This document shows, one piece after another, positions 1 to 11,300 of a DNA stretch of 64,000 bases. Source of the stretch: Prunus persica (Eukaryota; Streptophyta; Magnoliopsida; Rosales; Rosaceae); assembly GCF_000346465.2 (NCBI RefSeq), contig NC_034015.1, positions 8,033,302 through 8,097,301 of the forward strand. Direction: 5' to 3'. Every line of letters begins with the position of its first letter. Position 1 is the first letter of the stretch. The notes beneath the pieces were generated by a model. The model saw only the letters and a program-made list of their open reading frames with translations. It made no database searches and was not told the DNA's origin. Position numbers and translations under genes: made by a program.

Positions 1-860
1 GAGGAAGACGATGAGAAACTCTGACAATGCTCTGACAAGGAAAAAAGACGAAAAGGTTTCTCTGGGAGATTGAAATTTTTAATCGGGTTTGGAAACAGTG
101 CATGTGTAAGTCGAAAAGTTGCTTACATATAAAACCATTTCAAAAAAATAATACGGCGGTTACATTTAACTACGTCGTTTTTAACTAACACGACGCAATA
201 TTTTTCGTTCGACGTGGAATCATTTCATTTAACGTCGTTAGGTTTAATATAACCGACGTGGATTTTAATTTTTAAATTATGAATAGAATTTTTTTTCCCG
301 TGACCTTTCAGTTTATTTTTCAATTACAGTGCGTTATAAATAGAGTTTTTTTTCCGGAGGAAATTTAAAACGAAGGAAATTAATATTCTGCAATATGTAA
401 AGTTTCTTTTTTGGATGACAGATTTAAATAAAATAAGAATATAAAAACAACAAATGTGTAAGTCAAGTAGACGAAAAGTTGCTTACATATAAAACCATTT
501 CAAAAAAATAATACGGCGGTTACATATAACTACGACGTATAAATTACAAAATACGACGGTACATTTAACTTCGGACGTGGTAAATAAATACGACAGTAGT
601 TTGTAGGTACCGTCGTAGTAAACTCAAAAATTAAAGTACATAAGTAATAACTCGCGTCATGGTAGATTATTTAACACGTCGTTTTTATTAATTTACCGAC
701 GTGGATTTTTGTAATATACGTCGATCATACCGACGTTGATTTTACAATTTAAACGGCGGTTGTTTTGTAAGGACCGCCGTTGGTTTTAAAAATTTATTCT
801 ATAAATTTGTCGCTTTCATTCATTTTCGGTTTACATTTAAGGTTCCAAGTTCTTCCTCTC

Positions 861-1240
861 TTACTCGCATCAAATATATGTCCACAAGAAGAAGCTTGTC
901 AACTAGCCTTCTCACTTCCTTGATCAAGCCTGATAGGACACTTAGTGCTTCTGAATACTCCTTGCTTTCCATCAAAAGAGATGCAAGCCTGGCCTCCACT
1001 CGCTGTCGAAGGAAAGTTCGCTTCTCAGGGAAATCTGAAGATCAGATGTGTCTGATCCTCTGCTTGATTTTCTTGCCTAAGAAGATCCGTCGGATTTGTG
1101 ATAGCCTCTTCCTTTATCCGTAGAGCTTCAGAAGAAGAAGACGGGTTTCAAGAATGCGATAAAGAATAGAAATGGCTTCAGATGGCCTCTAAAGCATGAG
1201 CAATTGAATCAGTAGTTTCTGGGAGATATGATGAAGACAT
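861..1240 (-). pseudogene. RPN6: Captured RPN6 (26S proteasome lid subunit) fragment in left CACTA
   Basis: Read on the minus strand from the ATG at 1240, this begins MSSSYLPETTDSIAHALEA, then after small frame breaks shows DLLRQENQAED and, after a gap, EKRTFLRQRVEARLASLLM and KEVRRLVDKLLLVDIYLM. These match the N-terminal part of RPN6/PSMD11, the proteasome lid subunit that clamps the regulatory particle to the core. The middle piece of about 60 residues between the two blocks is absent, as if an exon were lost. Stops and frame changes show it is not a working gene. The same fragment lies at 57833-58240 in the right copy, which extends slightly further. Family identification is from recalled conservation of RPN6; a protein search would settle it. 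Confidence 0.8.
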
Positions 1241-2310
1241 TGTCAATGCTTTGAACTACACAAGTCCTGCAGAAAGATATGTTAAAGAAACTGAAACAAC
1301 GGCGGTTTTCTGTTCTACCGTCGTCTTTTCTCGTCGTCTATATTAAGTTAAGATGGCGGTAGATTTATAATTACCGACGTAGATTATTTTGTTAAACGTC
1401 GTTAAGTGTACTACAACCGACGTGGATTTTAATTTTAAATTATAAATAGAGTTTTTTTTCCCGTATTCTTTCAGTTTTAGTTTTCAATTCCAAAGCGTGA
1501 TAAATAGATTTTTCTTTCCCGAGGAAATTTAAAATGAGGGAAATTAATGTTCTAGAATTTGTAAACTAACACGACGCAATATTTGCAAATCTGTGTCATC
1601 TGTTAAGATTATGATGTGGAACAGAGTTCCATCTGGTAAGATTTCGTAACCCTTGGGATCTCAGACAAAACTGATTATGTCGGCGGTGTTCTATATAAAC
1701 CGTCGTGGTTATTTCAATTCTTGTCATTAAGTAGATCTACCGACGTAGGATAAGAAAATCAAAGAAAAAAATTGTTAACAAAAATTCTTATTAAGACGAC
1801 CGTTAAAATTAAAGGTACGACGTATAAAATGAATAAATACGACGATAAATTTTATTGTACGATTTAAAGATAACGTCGTAGAACTATACGAGAATGACGT
1901 CGTTATATTTATATTTTCCGTCGTTGTAAATTAATTTAATACGGCGATATTTTGTATTTTAAAGCCGTGGATTTGTTTGTAATTATACGGCGTCTTATAC
2001 GAAAACCTCGTCGTGTTATTTTATGAGTAAAAACGGCAGTTTTTATTGAAATCGTCGTCTTTACTTTCTACGTCGGTCGATTCATAACTTCTGCCGTTCT
2101 TTGTTGGCATTGATTTTACACTGCGGAAATCTGTTTCAAATAGACGTCGGTTGTTTAATTATGTACGTCGTTGTTTTTGAACAGCCATTTGAAACTCCAT
2201 TTTTTAGTTGTCTAAGGTTGTATTACACGACGGTGTTTTTAGAACCGTCGTCTTTTTATAAACCACGACGGTTTTCACTTAGACCGTCGTTGTTTTCTGG
2301 TCGTCTTTTT

Positions 2311-2327
2311 CACTTTTTGTAGTAGTG
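2311..2327 (-). repeat. CACTA terminal inverted repeat (left copy)
   Basis: This is a 17-bp terminus, CACTACTACAAAAAGTG on the minus strand, identical to the start of the right copy at 56746-56762. It is itself partly palindromic (CACT...AGTG). Confidence 0.85.
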
Positions 2328-2852
2328 TCAAAACGACCTTAACGTGCTTGGTCAATCCCCGATGTTCAACGATGCATTCAGAGGTCAAGCCCCTCAGATC
2401 ACGTATGAAATCAATAATACCATCTCTTATGTGGGTACTACCTAGCAGACAAAAATTACCCGAGATGGACGACATTCATCAAAACAATTATGCATCCCTA
2501 ATCGGAGAAGGAAACTTATTTTGTTGCTCGTATGTTTGATGAAGAGGTGCTTCGGAGCATTATGATGACGTGCATCATCCTCTGTAACATGATTGTGGAG
2601 GATGAGTATGATTATGATGAACCAGAGATGTTCGAACCCGATCCCATGAACACGACATTGACAAGAATTTATGAACAACCTGAAGGAGCAAATGGACAAC
2701 CATTAGAGCACAAACCATTGATTAGGGACTGTCGTTACAACAACCATATGATTGACCGTTGTACAGAAATACAATCTTCTTATGTTCACGAAAGACGTCA
2801 AGTTGACTTGATTGAGTACTTATGGGCGCTGAGAGACAATCACGGTCAATGA
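2328..2852 (+). pseudogene. Harbinger transposase, C-terminal fragment (E0)
   Basis: The sequence aligns with the E1 transposase from the block around the second catalytic Asp to the C-terminus: ITYEINNTI, then PRWTTFIKTI, then a deletion of roughly 105 bp, then FDEEVLRSIMMTCIIL and IVEDEYDYD. The deletion removes the block that in E1 carries the third catalytic residue, the Glu in KDVERCFGILQARW, so this copy cannot be active. It ends with the family's usual ERRQVDLIEYLWAL tail and a TGA at 2850. Confidence 0.82.
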
Positions 2853-3081
2853 ATTCAAGTTTAATACTTAGTTTTGAATAATGTTTTGTTTGTGTTTTGT
2901 TTTGAATTATGCTTTCTTTGTGTTTTGTAATGAATTATGCTTTGTTTTGATGTATGCAATATTTTAAATAAATGCCTATATTATTGAATGCTTTCTTTAT
3001 ATAAAAGACAAGAAATACAACTAATTCAATAAAAGACAAGCAATACGACTAATTAAGAAATGACAACTCTATCAATACAAC

Positions 3082-3390
3082 CTAATGGTTTTCATCATTT
3101 AACCAATTCGTGTTGCTAGGTCCATTGTCATGAAAAAGCCTTCTTCTCATAACATCCCTTCGTTCTTGCTTCCAAAATGACTTTGTTTCATGGGACGTAT
3201 AGCTCATATTCTTGACCATGGTTTCCGGATCTTTCTTATCTATGTCTTGTTTGTGTGCATACTCCATTTCATTTGCAAATGCTTCATCTTTTGTCTTGTT
3301 AGCCTCATCTCTTTTCATGTCTCTCTCAATTCTTAGTGTGTTGTTGATAGCAATTTGCTCCAAAAATTGGCAGCCATTGAATTGGAGCAG
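3082..3390 (-). pseudogene. Harbinger ORF1 (SANT/trihelix-like) C-terminal fragment (E0)
   Basis: The minus strand encodes a charged helical tail followed by FWKQERRDVMRRRLF and NTNWLNDENH, the same C-terminus as ORF1 of E1 and E2. In plant PIF/Harbinger elements this partner protein carries a Myb/SANT-like domain and helps the transposase bind or enter the nucleus. The DNA-binding half is lost here: the reading frame upstream of about 3390 is terminal-repeat sequence and has no ATG. The same fragment is repeated, truncated, in the tandem units that follow. Confidence 0.72.
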
Positions 3391-6240
3391 AAAGAATGGA
3401 TTGGACATTCTAGGAAGCTCCACGTGGCTTCTATCCATGGGGGAAAGGAGGGCTGACGCCAAGCTGGTATCAGTGATGAAATTTTGAATTTTTTTTTTTT
3501 ACTATTGGCGTGCGTAGTCTCTGTGAAAAATTCGAATTCATGCACTAATGTCACAATCCTCAAGCAGGAGAATGGGCTAATTTTGCCTTGGGCCTTGCCT
3601 AGGTTGGTGGCCCCCACATCTTGCCTGGGCTGCATTTGCATGCTAGAAGTGCCTTCGTGGGCCTAGGCCCCCTCTTGCTTGGGCTGGGGCGCAACGCTGG
3701 AAATGCTCTAAGAAAGTCCTCTTTATTTACTAGATGGTATACAATGTCAATGCTGTCCTTTAACTAGATGGGGCTACACAATACATGTCAATGCTGTCCT
3801 TTTTCAAATGTCAAATTTTGTTTACTAGATGGTATACAATGTCAATGTTGTCCTTTTACTAGATGGGGCTACACAATACATGTCAATGATGTCCTTTTTC
3901 AAATGTCAAATTTTGTTTACTAGACAGTATACAATGTCAATGCTGTCTTTTTACTAGATGGGGCTACACAGTACATGTCAACGTTGTCCTTTTTCGAATT
4001 TTCAAATTTTGTTTACTAGATGGTATACAATGTCAATGCTGTCCTTTTACTAGATAGGGCTACACAGTACATGTCAATGTTGTCCTTCTTCGAATTTTAA
4101 AATTTGGTTTACTAAATGGTATGCAATGTCAATGCTGTCCTTTTAGTTTTTTTTTCCTTTTTTAGTGGTAATTTTTTGAGTTGGGCTCTTCTTAATTTTG
4201 GATTTAATAATTGGGTCTAACATAAATTTTAGATATAAATTCTTTAAATATTATTTTGGTTTCCGGATCTTTCTTATCTATGTCTTGTTTGTGTGCATAC
4301 TCCATTTCATTTGCAAATGCTTCATCTTTTGTCTTGTTAGCCTCATCTCTTTTCATGTCTCTCTCAATTCTTAGTGTGTTGTTGATAGCAATTTGCTCCA
4401 AAAATTGGCAGCCATTGAATTGGAGCAGAAAGAATGGATTGGACATTCTAGGAAGCTCCACGTGGCTTCTATCCATGGGGGAAAGGAGGGCTGACGCCAA
4501 GCTGGTATCAGTGATGAAATTTTGAATTTTTTTTTTTTACTATTGGCGTGCGTAGTCTCTGTGAAAAATTCGAATTCATGCACTAATGTCACAATCCTCA
4601 AGCAGGAGAATGGGCTAATTTTGCCTTGGGCCTTGCCTAGGTTGGTGGCCCCCACATCTTGCCTGGGCTGCATTTGCATGCTAGAAGTGCCTTCGTGGGC
4701 CTAGGCCCCCTCTTGCTTGGGCTGGGGCGCAACGCTGGAAATGCTCTAAGAAAGTCCTCTTTATTTACTAGATGGTATACAATGTCAATGCTGTCCTTTA
4801 ACTAGATGGGGCTACACAATACATGTCAATGCTGTCCTTTTTCAAATGTCAAATTTTGTTTACTAGATGGTATACAATGTCAATGTTGTCCTTTTACTAG
4901 ATGGGGCTACACAATACATGTCAATGATGTCCTTTTTCAAATGTCAAATTTTGTTTACTAGACAGTATACAATGTCAATGCTGTCTTTTTACTAGATGGG
5001 GCTACACAGTACATGTCAACGTTGTCCTTTTTCGAATTTTCAAATTTTGTTTACTAGATGGTATACAATGTCAATGCTGTCCTTTTACTAGATAGGGCTA
5101 CACAGTACATGTCAATGTTGTCCTTCTTCGAATTTTAAAATTTGGTTTACTAAATGGTATGCAATGTCAATGCTGTCCTTTTAGTTCTTTAAATATTATT
5201 TTGGTTTCCGGATCTTTCTTATCTATGTCTTGTTTGTGTGCATACTCCATTTCATTTGCAAATGCTTCATCTTTTGTCTTGTTAGCCTCATCTCTTTTCA
5301 TGTCTCTCTCAATTCTTAGTGTGTTGTTGATAGCAATTTGCTCCAAAAATTGGCAGCCATTGAATTGGAGCAGAAAGAATGGATTGGACATTCTAGGAAG
5401 CTCCACGTGGCTTCTATCCATGGGGGAAAGGAGGGCTGACGCCAAGCTGGTATCAGTGATGAAATTTTGAATTTTTTTTTTTTACTATTGGCGTGCGTAG
5501 TCTCTGTGAAAAATTCGAATTCATGCACTAATGTCACAATCCTCAAGCAGGAGAATGGGCTAATTTTGCCTTGGGCCTTGCCTAGGTTGGTGGCCCCCAC
5601 ATCTTGCCTGGGCTGCATTTGCATGCTAGAAGTGCCTTCGTGGGCCTAGGCCCCCTCTTGCTTGGGCTGGGGCGCAACGCTGGAAATGCTCTAAGAAAGT
5701 CCTCTTTATTTACTAGATGGTATACAATGTCAATGCTGTCCTTTAACTAGATGGGGCTACACAATACATGTCAATGCTGTCCTTTTTCAAATGTCAAATT
5801 TTGTTTACTAGATGGTATACAATGTCAATGTTGTCCTTTTACTAGATGGGGCTACACAATACATGTCAATGATGTCCTTTTTCAAATGTCAAATTTTGTT
5901 TACTAGACAGTATACAATGTCAATGCTGTCTTTTTACTAGATGGGGCTACACAGTACATGTCAACGTTGTCCTTTTTCGAATTTTCAAATTTTGTTTACT
6001 AGATGGTATACAATGTCAATGCTGTCCTTTTACTAGATAGGGCTACACAGTACATGTCAATGTTGTCCTTCTTCGAATTTTAAAATTTTGTTTACTAAAT
6101 GGTATGCAATGTCAATGCTGTCCTTTTAGTTTTTTTTTCCTTTTTTAGTGGTAATTTTTTGAGTTGGGCTCTTCTTAATTTTGGATTTAATAATTGGGTC
6201 TAACATAAATTTTAGATATAAATTCTTTAAATATTATTTT
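3220..6240 (+). repeat. Tandem triplication of a ~1-kb segment
   Basis: There are three nearly identical units in direct repeat: 3220-4257 (1038 bp), 4258-5202 (945 bp) and 5203-6240 (1038 bp). The middle unit lacks 93 bp near its end. Each unit holds the ORF1 fragment, the Harbinger E0 terminus (ending at 3708, 4746 and 5691) and a 96-bp minisatellite. The junctions share GGTTT, present at 3220 and just past the array at 6241, consistent with duplication through microhomology or slippage followed by unequal crossing over. The near identity suggests it is recent. Confidence 0.93.
3726..4147 (+). repeat. 96-bp minisatellite, about 4.4 copies (repeated in each tandem unit)
   Basis: The period is about 95-97 bp. 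Each copy reads TTTACTAGATGGTATACAAT..., then GGGGCTACACAATACATGTC, then a TTTTTCAAATGTCAAATTTTG-like spacer. Starts are near 3726, 3822, 3917, 4014 and a partial at 4111. Each monomer is itself a diverged dimer, with TGTCAATGCTGTCCTTTTAC twice. The block recurs at about 4764-5185 and 5709-6130. It sits just outside the Harbinger terminus, so it is host DNA and not part of that element. Confidence 0.88.
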
Positions 6241-7268
6241 GGTTTGTAAAAGTTTTGGGAGAGATTGGCTACTCTCACCACTAGTACCAGTGAAGACCCA
6301 ACCTCGAGACGGGGCAACACAGTACATGGATCTTACTAACTGAACCAACCATCATTGACAAATTCTTTTTTATGTCATAGTATAGTATGTATATAAATGA
6401 ATTATATAAATTGAAGCCCTCCCAATTTGGAGCCCCTAGGGATCGCCTTGCTTTCTTGGCCTCCGGGCCGCCCTTGAAAGTATGGCATGGGAGACCAAGT
6501 TTCCGTACGGGGAGATGTTTATAGCTATGGGATACTGTTAGCTAGAAATATTCAGAGGAAAAAGACCAACCGAACCGATGACATGCTCAAAGATGGTCTA
6601 AGCAATCACCAATTCACAGCCATGGCTTAGCATTCCTCTTTAGAAACTATATTCTAACAGGAACCTGCAAAAGTCACATTCGAGTAACAAGCCTTTGTGC
6701 TTTCCAATTCCAGACAATCTTTTCTCCATAATGAAATTAAAATTGGACAGCAGTGGTTGCTACCCCACCCCTAAAATATCATCTACATAATCAAATTAAA
6801 ACTGAAGACTTCATTGAACCAAATCACCATAATAGATTTCTCTCATTAATATTTCTCAAGTGTTTGTGATCCTGCAATCAACATTTTTGCTCATTTTCTT
6901 TTTTGAACGAAAAGAAGAAATTTTATTTCACAGCAGAAAACTATACATGAGAGAAAAAAACAATAATTCAAGCTACATCTAACAACTAGAAAACTAATCT
7001 CCATGATGATGAATTTAATATTTTGACCACTATGGTTGGGCCTGCTGCTGAAACTAATGGCTCCCCAACTAGAAATGTCAGCTCCATAATGAAATTCAAA
7101 CAAGGTGTACATTACCATTCCAATAATGAAGAGACAGAGTCCTCTTGTAATTGAGACAGCCTTCAACCATATCACTATTATAAATTGATTATTTCTGATC
7201 CATAATTAATAGTTTACTATTTGTGTGATCCTGCAACAAACCCTTTGGCTCTATAGATAGATAGAAAT
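6241..7268. other. Non-coding flank with one kinase exon relic
   Basis: Apart from the kinase fragment at 6479-6631, no gene is visible. The phrase TGTGATCCTGCAA occurs twice (near 6867 and 7222), the second time just before the block shared with the region upstream of LRR kinase copy 2 (CTGCAACAAACCCTTTGGCT). The large-scale duplication therefore starts around 7230. Confidence 0.6.
6479..6631 (+). pseudogene. Orphan second-exon fragment of an LRR receptor kinase
   Basis: The stretch starting AGTATGGCATGGGAGACCAA matches the start of exon 2 of the two LRR kinases (12185 and 38296), encoding YGMG, then GDVYSYGILL, KRPT and HQFTAMA. It has an extra AACCG duplication, a small change in LLLE and a TAG at FTAMA, so it is dead. 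Exon 1 and its LRR region are absent. It is a third, decayed trace of the local LRR kinase cluster. Confidence 0.8.
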
Positions 7269-7277
7269 TTATACTTT

Positions 7278-8356
7278 AGGTTAATGACTTAAATGGTACT
7301 CCAACTATTGCTCCAGTATCATTTTGGTCAACCAATTAAAATTTTTATTTGAAACATCCTTAAACTTTTTATTTTGTACCAAGATGATCCATCTGTCAAA
7401 GTTAGTGTATTATTCTGTGAAATCGAGGGACAAAACCGTAATTTTAGGTCAGTATCCTCCTGTAAAAAGGTTATTGATCTCAATGGTTCCTTAACTATTG
7501 CTCCAGTATCATTTTGGTCCACCAACAAAAATTTTCATTTGAACCGTCCTTCAACTCTTTTTTTTGTATCAAGATGGTCCTACTGTTAAAGTCTGTCAAT
7601 TTTATTGTTAAATTGAGGGGTAAAAATGTCTCTACGAATTAAAATAGTAATATATAATTAAAAATTAAATGAAACTATTATAAAACTTAGAAAATTTTAA
7701 AAAATTGAATCTCACCAGCCACATGGCTTTTTTTTTTCGTGAGACTGACCTAACAATTAATAATAAAAAAATTCTCTATTGTTTAAATTAATTAAAATCA
7801 CATTAAAAATAAAATGACAAATTTTTTCAAAGAGTAAGCAATAATTAAAAATTAAAGGAAACTATTATAGGAACTTGTACCTAATTTTAAAATTGAAAAA
7901 ATTGAATCTCACCCCACCAACATGGCTTTTTTTTTTTTTTTGCTGACATGGACTTAAAAAGTAATTGTTTTTTTCTCTATTGTTTAAATTAATTAAAAAT
8001 TTTAAAATACGATAAATACAAAAATAAATAACAATAAAATTGACGGATTTTAACGGTAGGACCATCTTGATACCAAAAAAAAAAAAAAGTGGAAGGACAG
8101 TTTAAATGAAAATTTTAGTTGGTAGACCAAAATGATACTGGAGCAATAGTTGAGAGACCATTTCAGTCATTAACCCGTTTTAAAATAATATTTTATTTTT
8201 TTGCCCCTCAGTTTAACGGAATATTTGACAGACTTTAACGGTAGGACCATCTTGATACAAAAAAAAGAGTTGAAGGACGGTTCAAATGAAAAATTTAGTT
8301 CGTGGACCAAAATGATACTGGAGCAATAATTGGGGGACCATTTAGGTCATTAATCC
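7278..8356. mobile_element. Mutator-like MITE with long inverted repeats, nested in itself
   Basis: The ends are AGGTTAATGACTTAAATGG and, inverted, GGATTAATGACCTAAATGG; homology between the arms continues well over 100 bp. It is flanked by the 9-bp direct repeat TTATACTTT (7269-7277 and 8357-8365), the TSD length of Mutator elements. A second, diverged pair of arms (about 7468-7600 and 8040-8175) lies inside, suggesting insertion of a related copy. LRR kinase copy 2 lacks it, so it inserted after the gene duplication, 42 bp before the copy 1 ATG. Confidence 0.82.
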
Positions 8357-8398
8357 TTATACTTTCATCCATATGAGACTTGGTTTCTGATTTTCTCC

Positions 8399-11300
8399 AT
8401 GCATAAAATTTGCACTCAGAACAAGATGGAACACTCACAAACTCATTCTAGCCAGATTTTGTTTAGATTTTTCCTTTTTTTATGGTGGACCACATGTCTG
8501 CAATCTGCAACACTATCCACTTTTGGAAATGAATCTGATCGCCTGGCATTGCTAGACTTCAAGAAAAGAATAACTCAAGATCCTCTCCATATCATGAGCT
8601 CATGGAACGATTCCATTGATCTCTGCAGTTGGGTAGGCGTTACGTGCAACCCTGCCACGAAAAGGGTCATGGTTTTGAACCTGGAAGCTAAAAAATTGGT
8701 AGGCTCCTTATCTCCTTCTTTGGGAAATCTTACTTATCTTACTGGAATCAACCTGATGAACAACAGCTTTCATGGTGAAATTCCTCAACAAATCGGTCGA
8801 CTACTGAGCATGCAACATCTCAACCTGTCTTTCAATTCCTTTGGTGGGAAAATACCATCTAATATATCTCACTGTGTGCAACTAAGCATACTCGATCTTC
8901 GTTCCAATAAGCTTTTTGGGTCAATTCCTAACCAACTCAGTTCATTGTTGAATTTAGTTGGTCTAGGTCTTGCTATTAACAATCTCACCGGAACTATCCC
9001 ACATTGGATTGGAAACTTTTCATCTTTGGAAATTTTTGTGCTTGCTATCAACAATTTTCAAGGAAGCATACCCCATGAACTAACAAACTTAAGAAGATTT
9101 GTACTATGGGATAATAATCTGTCTGGTATGATCCCTACTTCAATCTATAATATTTCATCCATATACTACTTCACTGTTACTAAAAACCAGCTGCAGGGAG
9201 AGCTACCGCCTAATGTGGGAATTACTCTTCCTAATCTTGAAGTATTTGCCGGTGGGGTCAACAAGTTCACTGGAACTGTTCCTCTGTCATTGTCCAATGC
9301 TTCGAGACTTCAAGTGCTTGATTTTGCTGAAAATGGTCTCACTGGGCCAATCCCCGCTGAAAATCTTGCAACTTTGCAGAACTTAGTTAGGCTCAACTTT
9401 GATCAAAATAGACTAGGAAGTGGGAAAACTGGTGACCTGAATTTTCTCAGTTTCCTAGCTAATTGTACTAGTCTTGAGGTGTTGGGTCTTTACGGTAATC
9501 ATTTTGGAGGAGAATTGCCGGGATCAATTGCCAACCTTTCTACACAACTAAAAATTCTTACTCTGGGGGCCAATTTGATACATGGAAGCATCCCTAACGG
9601 TGTTGGAAATCTTATAAACTTGACCCTTCTTGGCCTAGAAGGTAACTATTTGGGTGGTAGTGTCCCTGATGAAATCGGGAAACTTCAGAAGTTACAGGGT
9701 GTTGAGTTGTTTGCTAACCAATTTTCTGGGCCAATTCCGTCCTCCCTAGGTAACTTGACTTCATTGACAAGGCTCCTCATGCAAGAGAATAAGTTTGGGG
9801 AAAGTATACCACCAAGTTTCGGGAACTGCAAAAGTCTACAGGTACTTAACCTTTCAAGTAACAGTCTAAATGGCACCATTCCGAAAGAGGTTATTGGGCT
9901 TTCATCCCTTTCAATTTCTTTATCCATATCTAACAATTTTTTGACTGGTTCACTACCATCTGAAGTGGGTGATCTCAAGGACGGATCCACCATGGGGTCA
10001 ATGGGGTCAGACGACCCCATGACAGATCTGGAGTTTAGTGGTAGGGACTGGCTTTTGCCCTTGGCAGCTATGGAAGTGACCCCAAGGAGAAGAAGAAGAA
10101 GCTTCGGTGGTGGCAGCTGGAGCAAGCAGAAAGAGAGAGAAGGAAGAGAGATGGAGCAGACGGAGGAGAGAGAAGAAAGAAAAGAAGAAGAGAGGAAGAA
10201 GGAAAAAGAATAAAAACAGAGAGGGGAAAAAGGAAGAAGGAAAAAGAATAAAGAAAGAGGGAGACGGGAGGAGGGAGAGAGAGAAAGAGGAAAAAAGAAT
10301 AAAAAAGAGAGGGAGTGATTAAAAAGAGAGAGAGGGGAAAATATAATAAAAAAGAGAGAAGGGAAATATAATCTTTTTCTTTTTTTTTTCTTTTCTTTGT
10401 TTTCTTTCAAATCCTTCTAAATATTTCAACAATATTATCAATAATTCCAACATTTTTTCTATTTCAAATGTCGTATAATAACAAAAAGTTCTAAATATGA
10501 TGAAGAAAATATACTGAAAAAAGATTGCTTATATAAAATAAAAATATAGTAAGGGCTTATAATTTATCCAAAAAAAAAAATCCGTTCATGTGGGTTACCT
10601 CTAGTTTTCAGTTAATACAATCTATTGTTCAAGCCTAAAAATCTACAAAAACCAACCAAAATCCACAAAAACTCACCAAATTTTCTTAATACATTTGTAC
10701 TTAAGGTAAATTTAGCCCGCCCGATTTGCAATTCCTGGGTCCGTCCCTGTCCACCACCAATATCTCATCCCTTGACATCGCCGCCAAGGGTGCTAGCTGC
10801 CGTTCACCAACAGCCGTCTCCATTGCCGCCACTATTTTTGTGACCCCACGAGTGGCAATTCCTGCATCCGCCACTGGGTGATCTGAAAAATATTGGGGAG
10901 TTAGATATTTCAGAAAACAAGTTATCAGGTGAAATCCCAGGAACCCTCGGCAGGTGTATTAGTTTGGAGCGTCTTCATTTGCAAGGTAATAAACTTGAAG
11001 GATCAATTCCCCAAACACTAAAAAGTTTAAGAGGCTTGGAAGAAATAGACATTTCGCGTAATAACTTATCAGGGAAAATTCCAGAGTTTCTAGGAAATCT
11101 TGGATCTCTTAAGCATCTCAATCTTTCTCATAACAATTTTGAGGGTGAATTGCCTAGAGAAGGGATCTTTTCAAATGCAAGTGGTGTCTCAATCCTTGGA
11201 AATAATAGGCTATGTGGTGGAATTCCAGAATTCCTTCTCCCTGCATGCTCTAGCAAAAAGCGCCATTCACCTCGAGGATTTCTTGCCCCAAAAGTATTCA

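Larger units (their letters stand above)
1..2327 (-). mobile_element. CACTA (En/Spm) element, terminal part, left copy
   Basis: The segment ends at 2327 with the reverse complement of CACTACTACAAAAAGTG, a CACTA-type terminus. The whole stretch is a near-identical inverted copy of 56746-59131; the length difference is explained by a 59-bp segment present only in the right copy near 58212-58270. It is packed with CGTCG/CGACG motifs and carries a captured RPN6 fragment. The element runs off the left edge, so its gene and other terminus are not visible. The base after 2327 resumes a Harbinger transposase, so the element inserted there; TCA at 2328-2330 may be one copy of the 3-bp target duplication. 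Flanks differ from those of the right copy, so these are two insertions and not one large inverted duplication. Confidence 0.88.
2328..3708 (+). mobile_element. PIF/Harbinger remnant E0, right part
   Basis: This holds the C-terminal half of a Harbinger transposase on the plus strand, then the C-terminal part of the partner ORF1 on the minus strand, then a terminus ending GGAAATGCTC at 3708 followed by TAA, the typical 3-bp Harbinger target. The order is the same as in the fuller element E1 (13267-17268). The left half is missing because the CACTA element inserted at 2327/2328; it should lie beyond the left edge of the window. The ORF1 side is deleted internally compared with E1. Confidence 0.8.

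Noticed and set aside
878..2322. Open frames of 81 and 73 codons in the left CACTA, mirrored at 56751-56972 and 57950-58354
   Set aside because: They are antisense shadows of the RPN6 fragment and of subterminal repeats; the same frames appear only because the element is duplicated.
3333..5649. Repeated frames of 102, 91 and 60 codons in the triplicated block
   Set aside because: They recur only because the DNA is triplicated. They cover Harbinger terminus and ORF1 antisense sequence and lack family matches.
9685..10410. Serine/leucine/phenylalanine-rich frame of 241 codons on the minus strand
   Set aside because: It comes from the purine-rich tract of the hAT-like insertion plus antisense LRR sequence; low complexity only.
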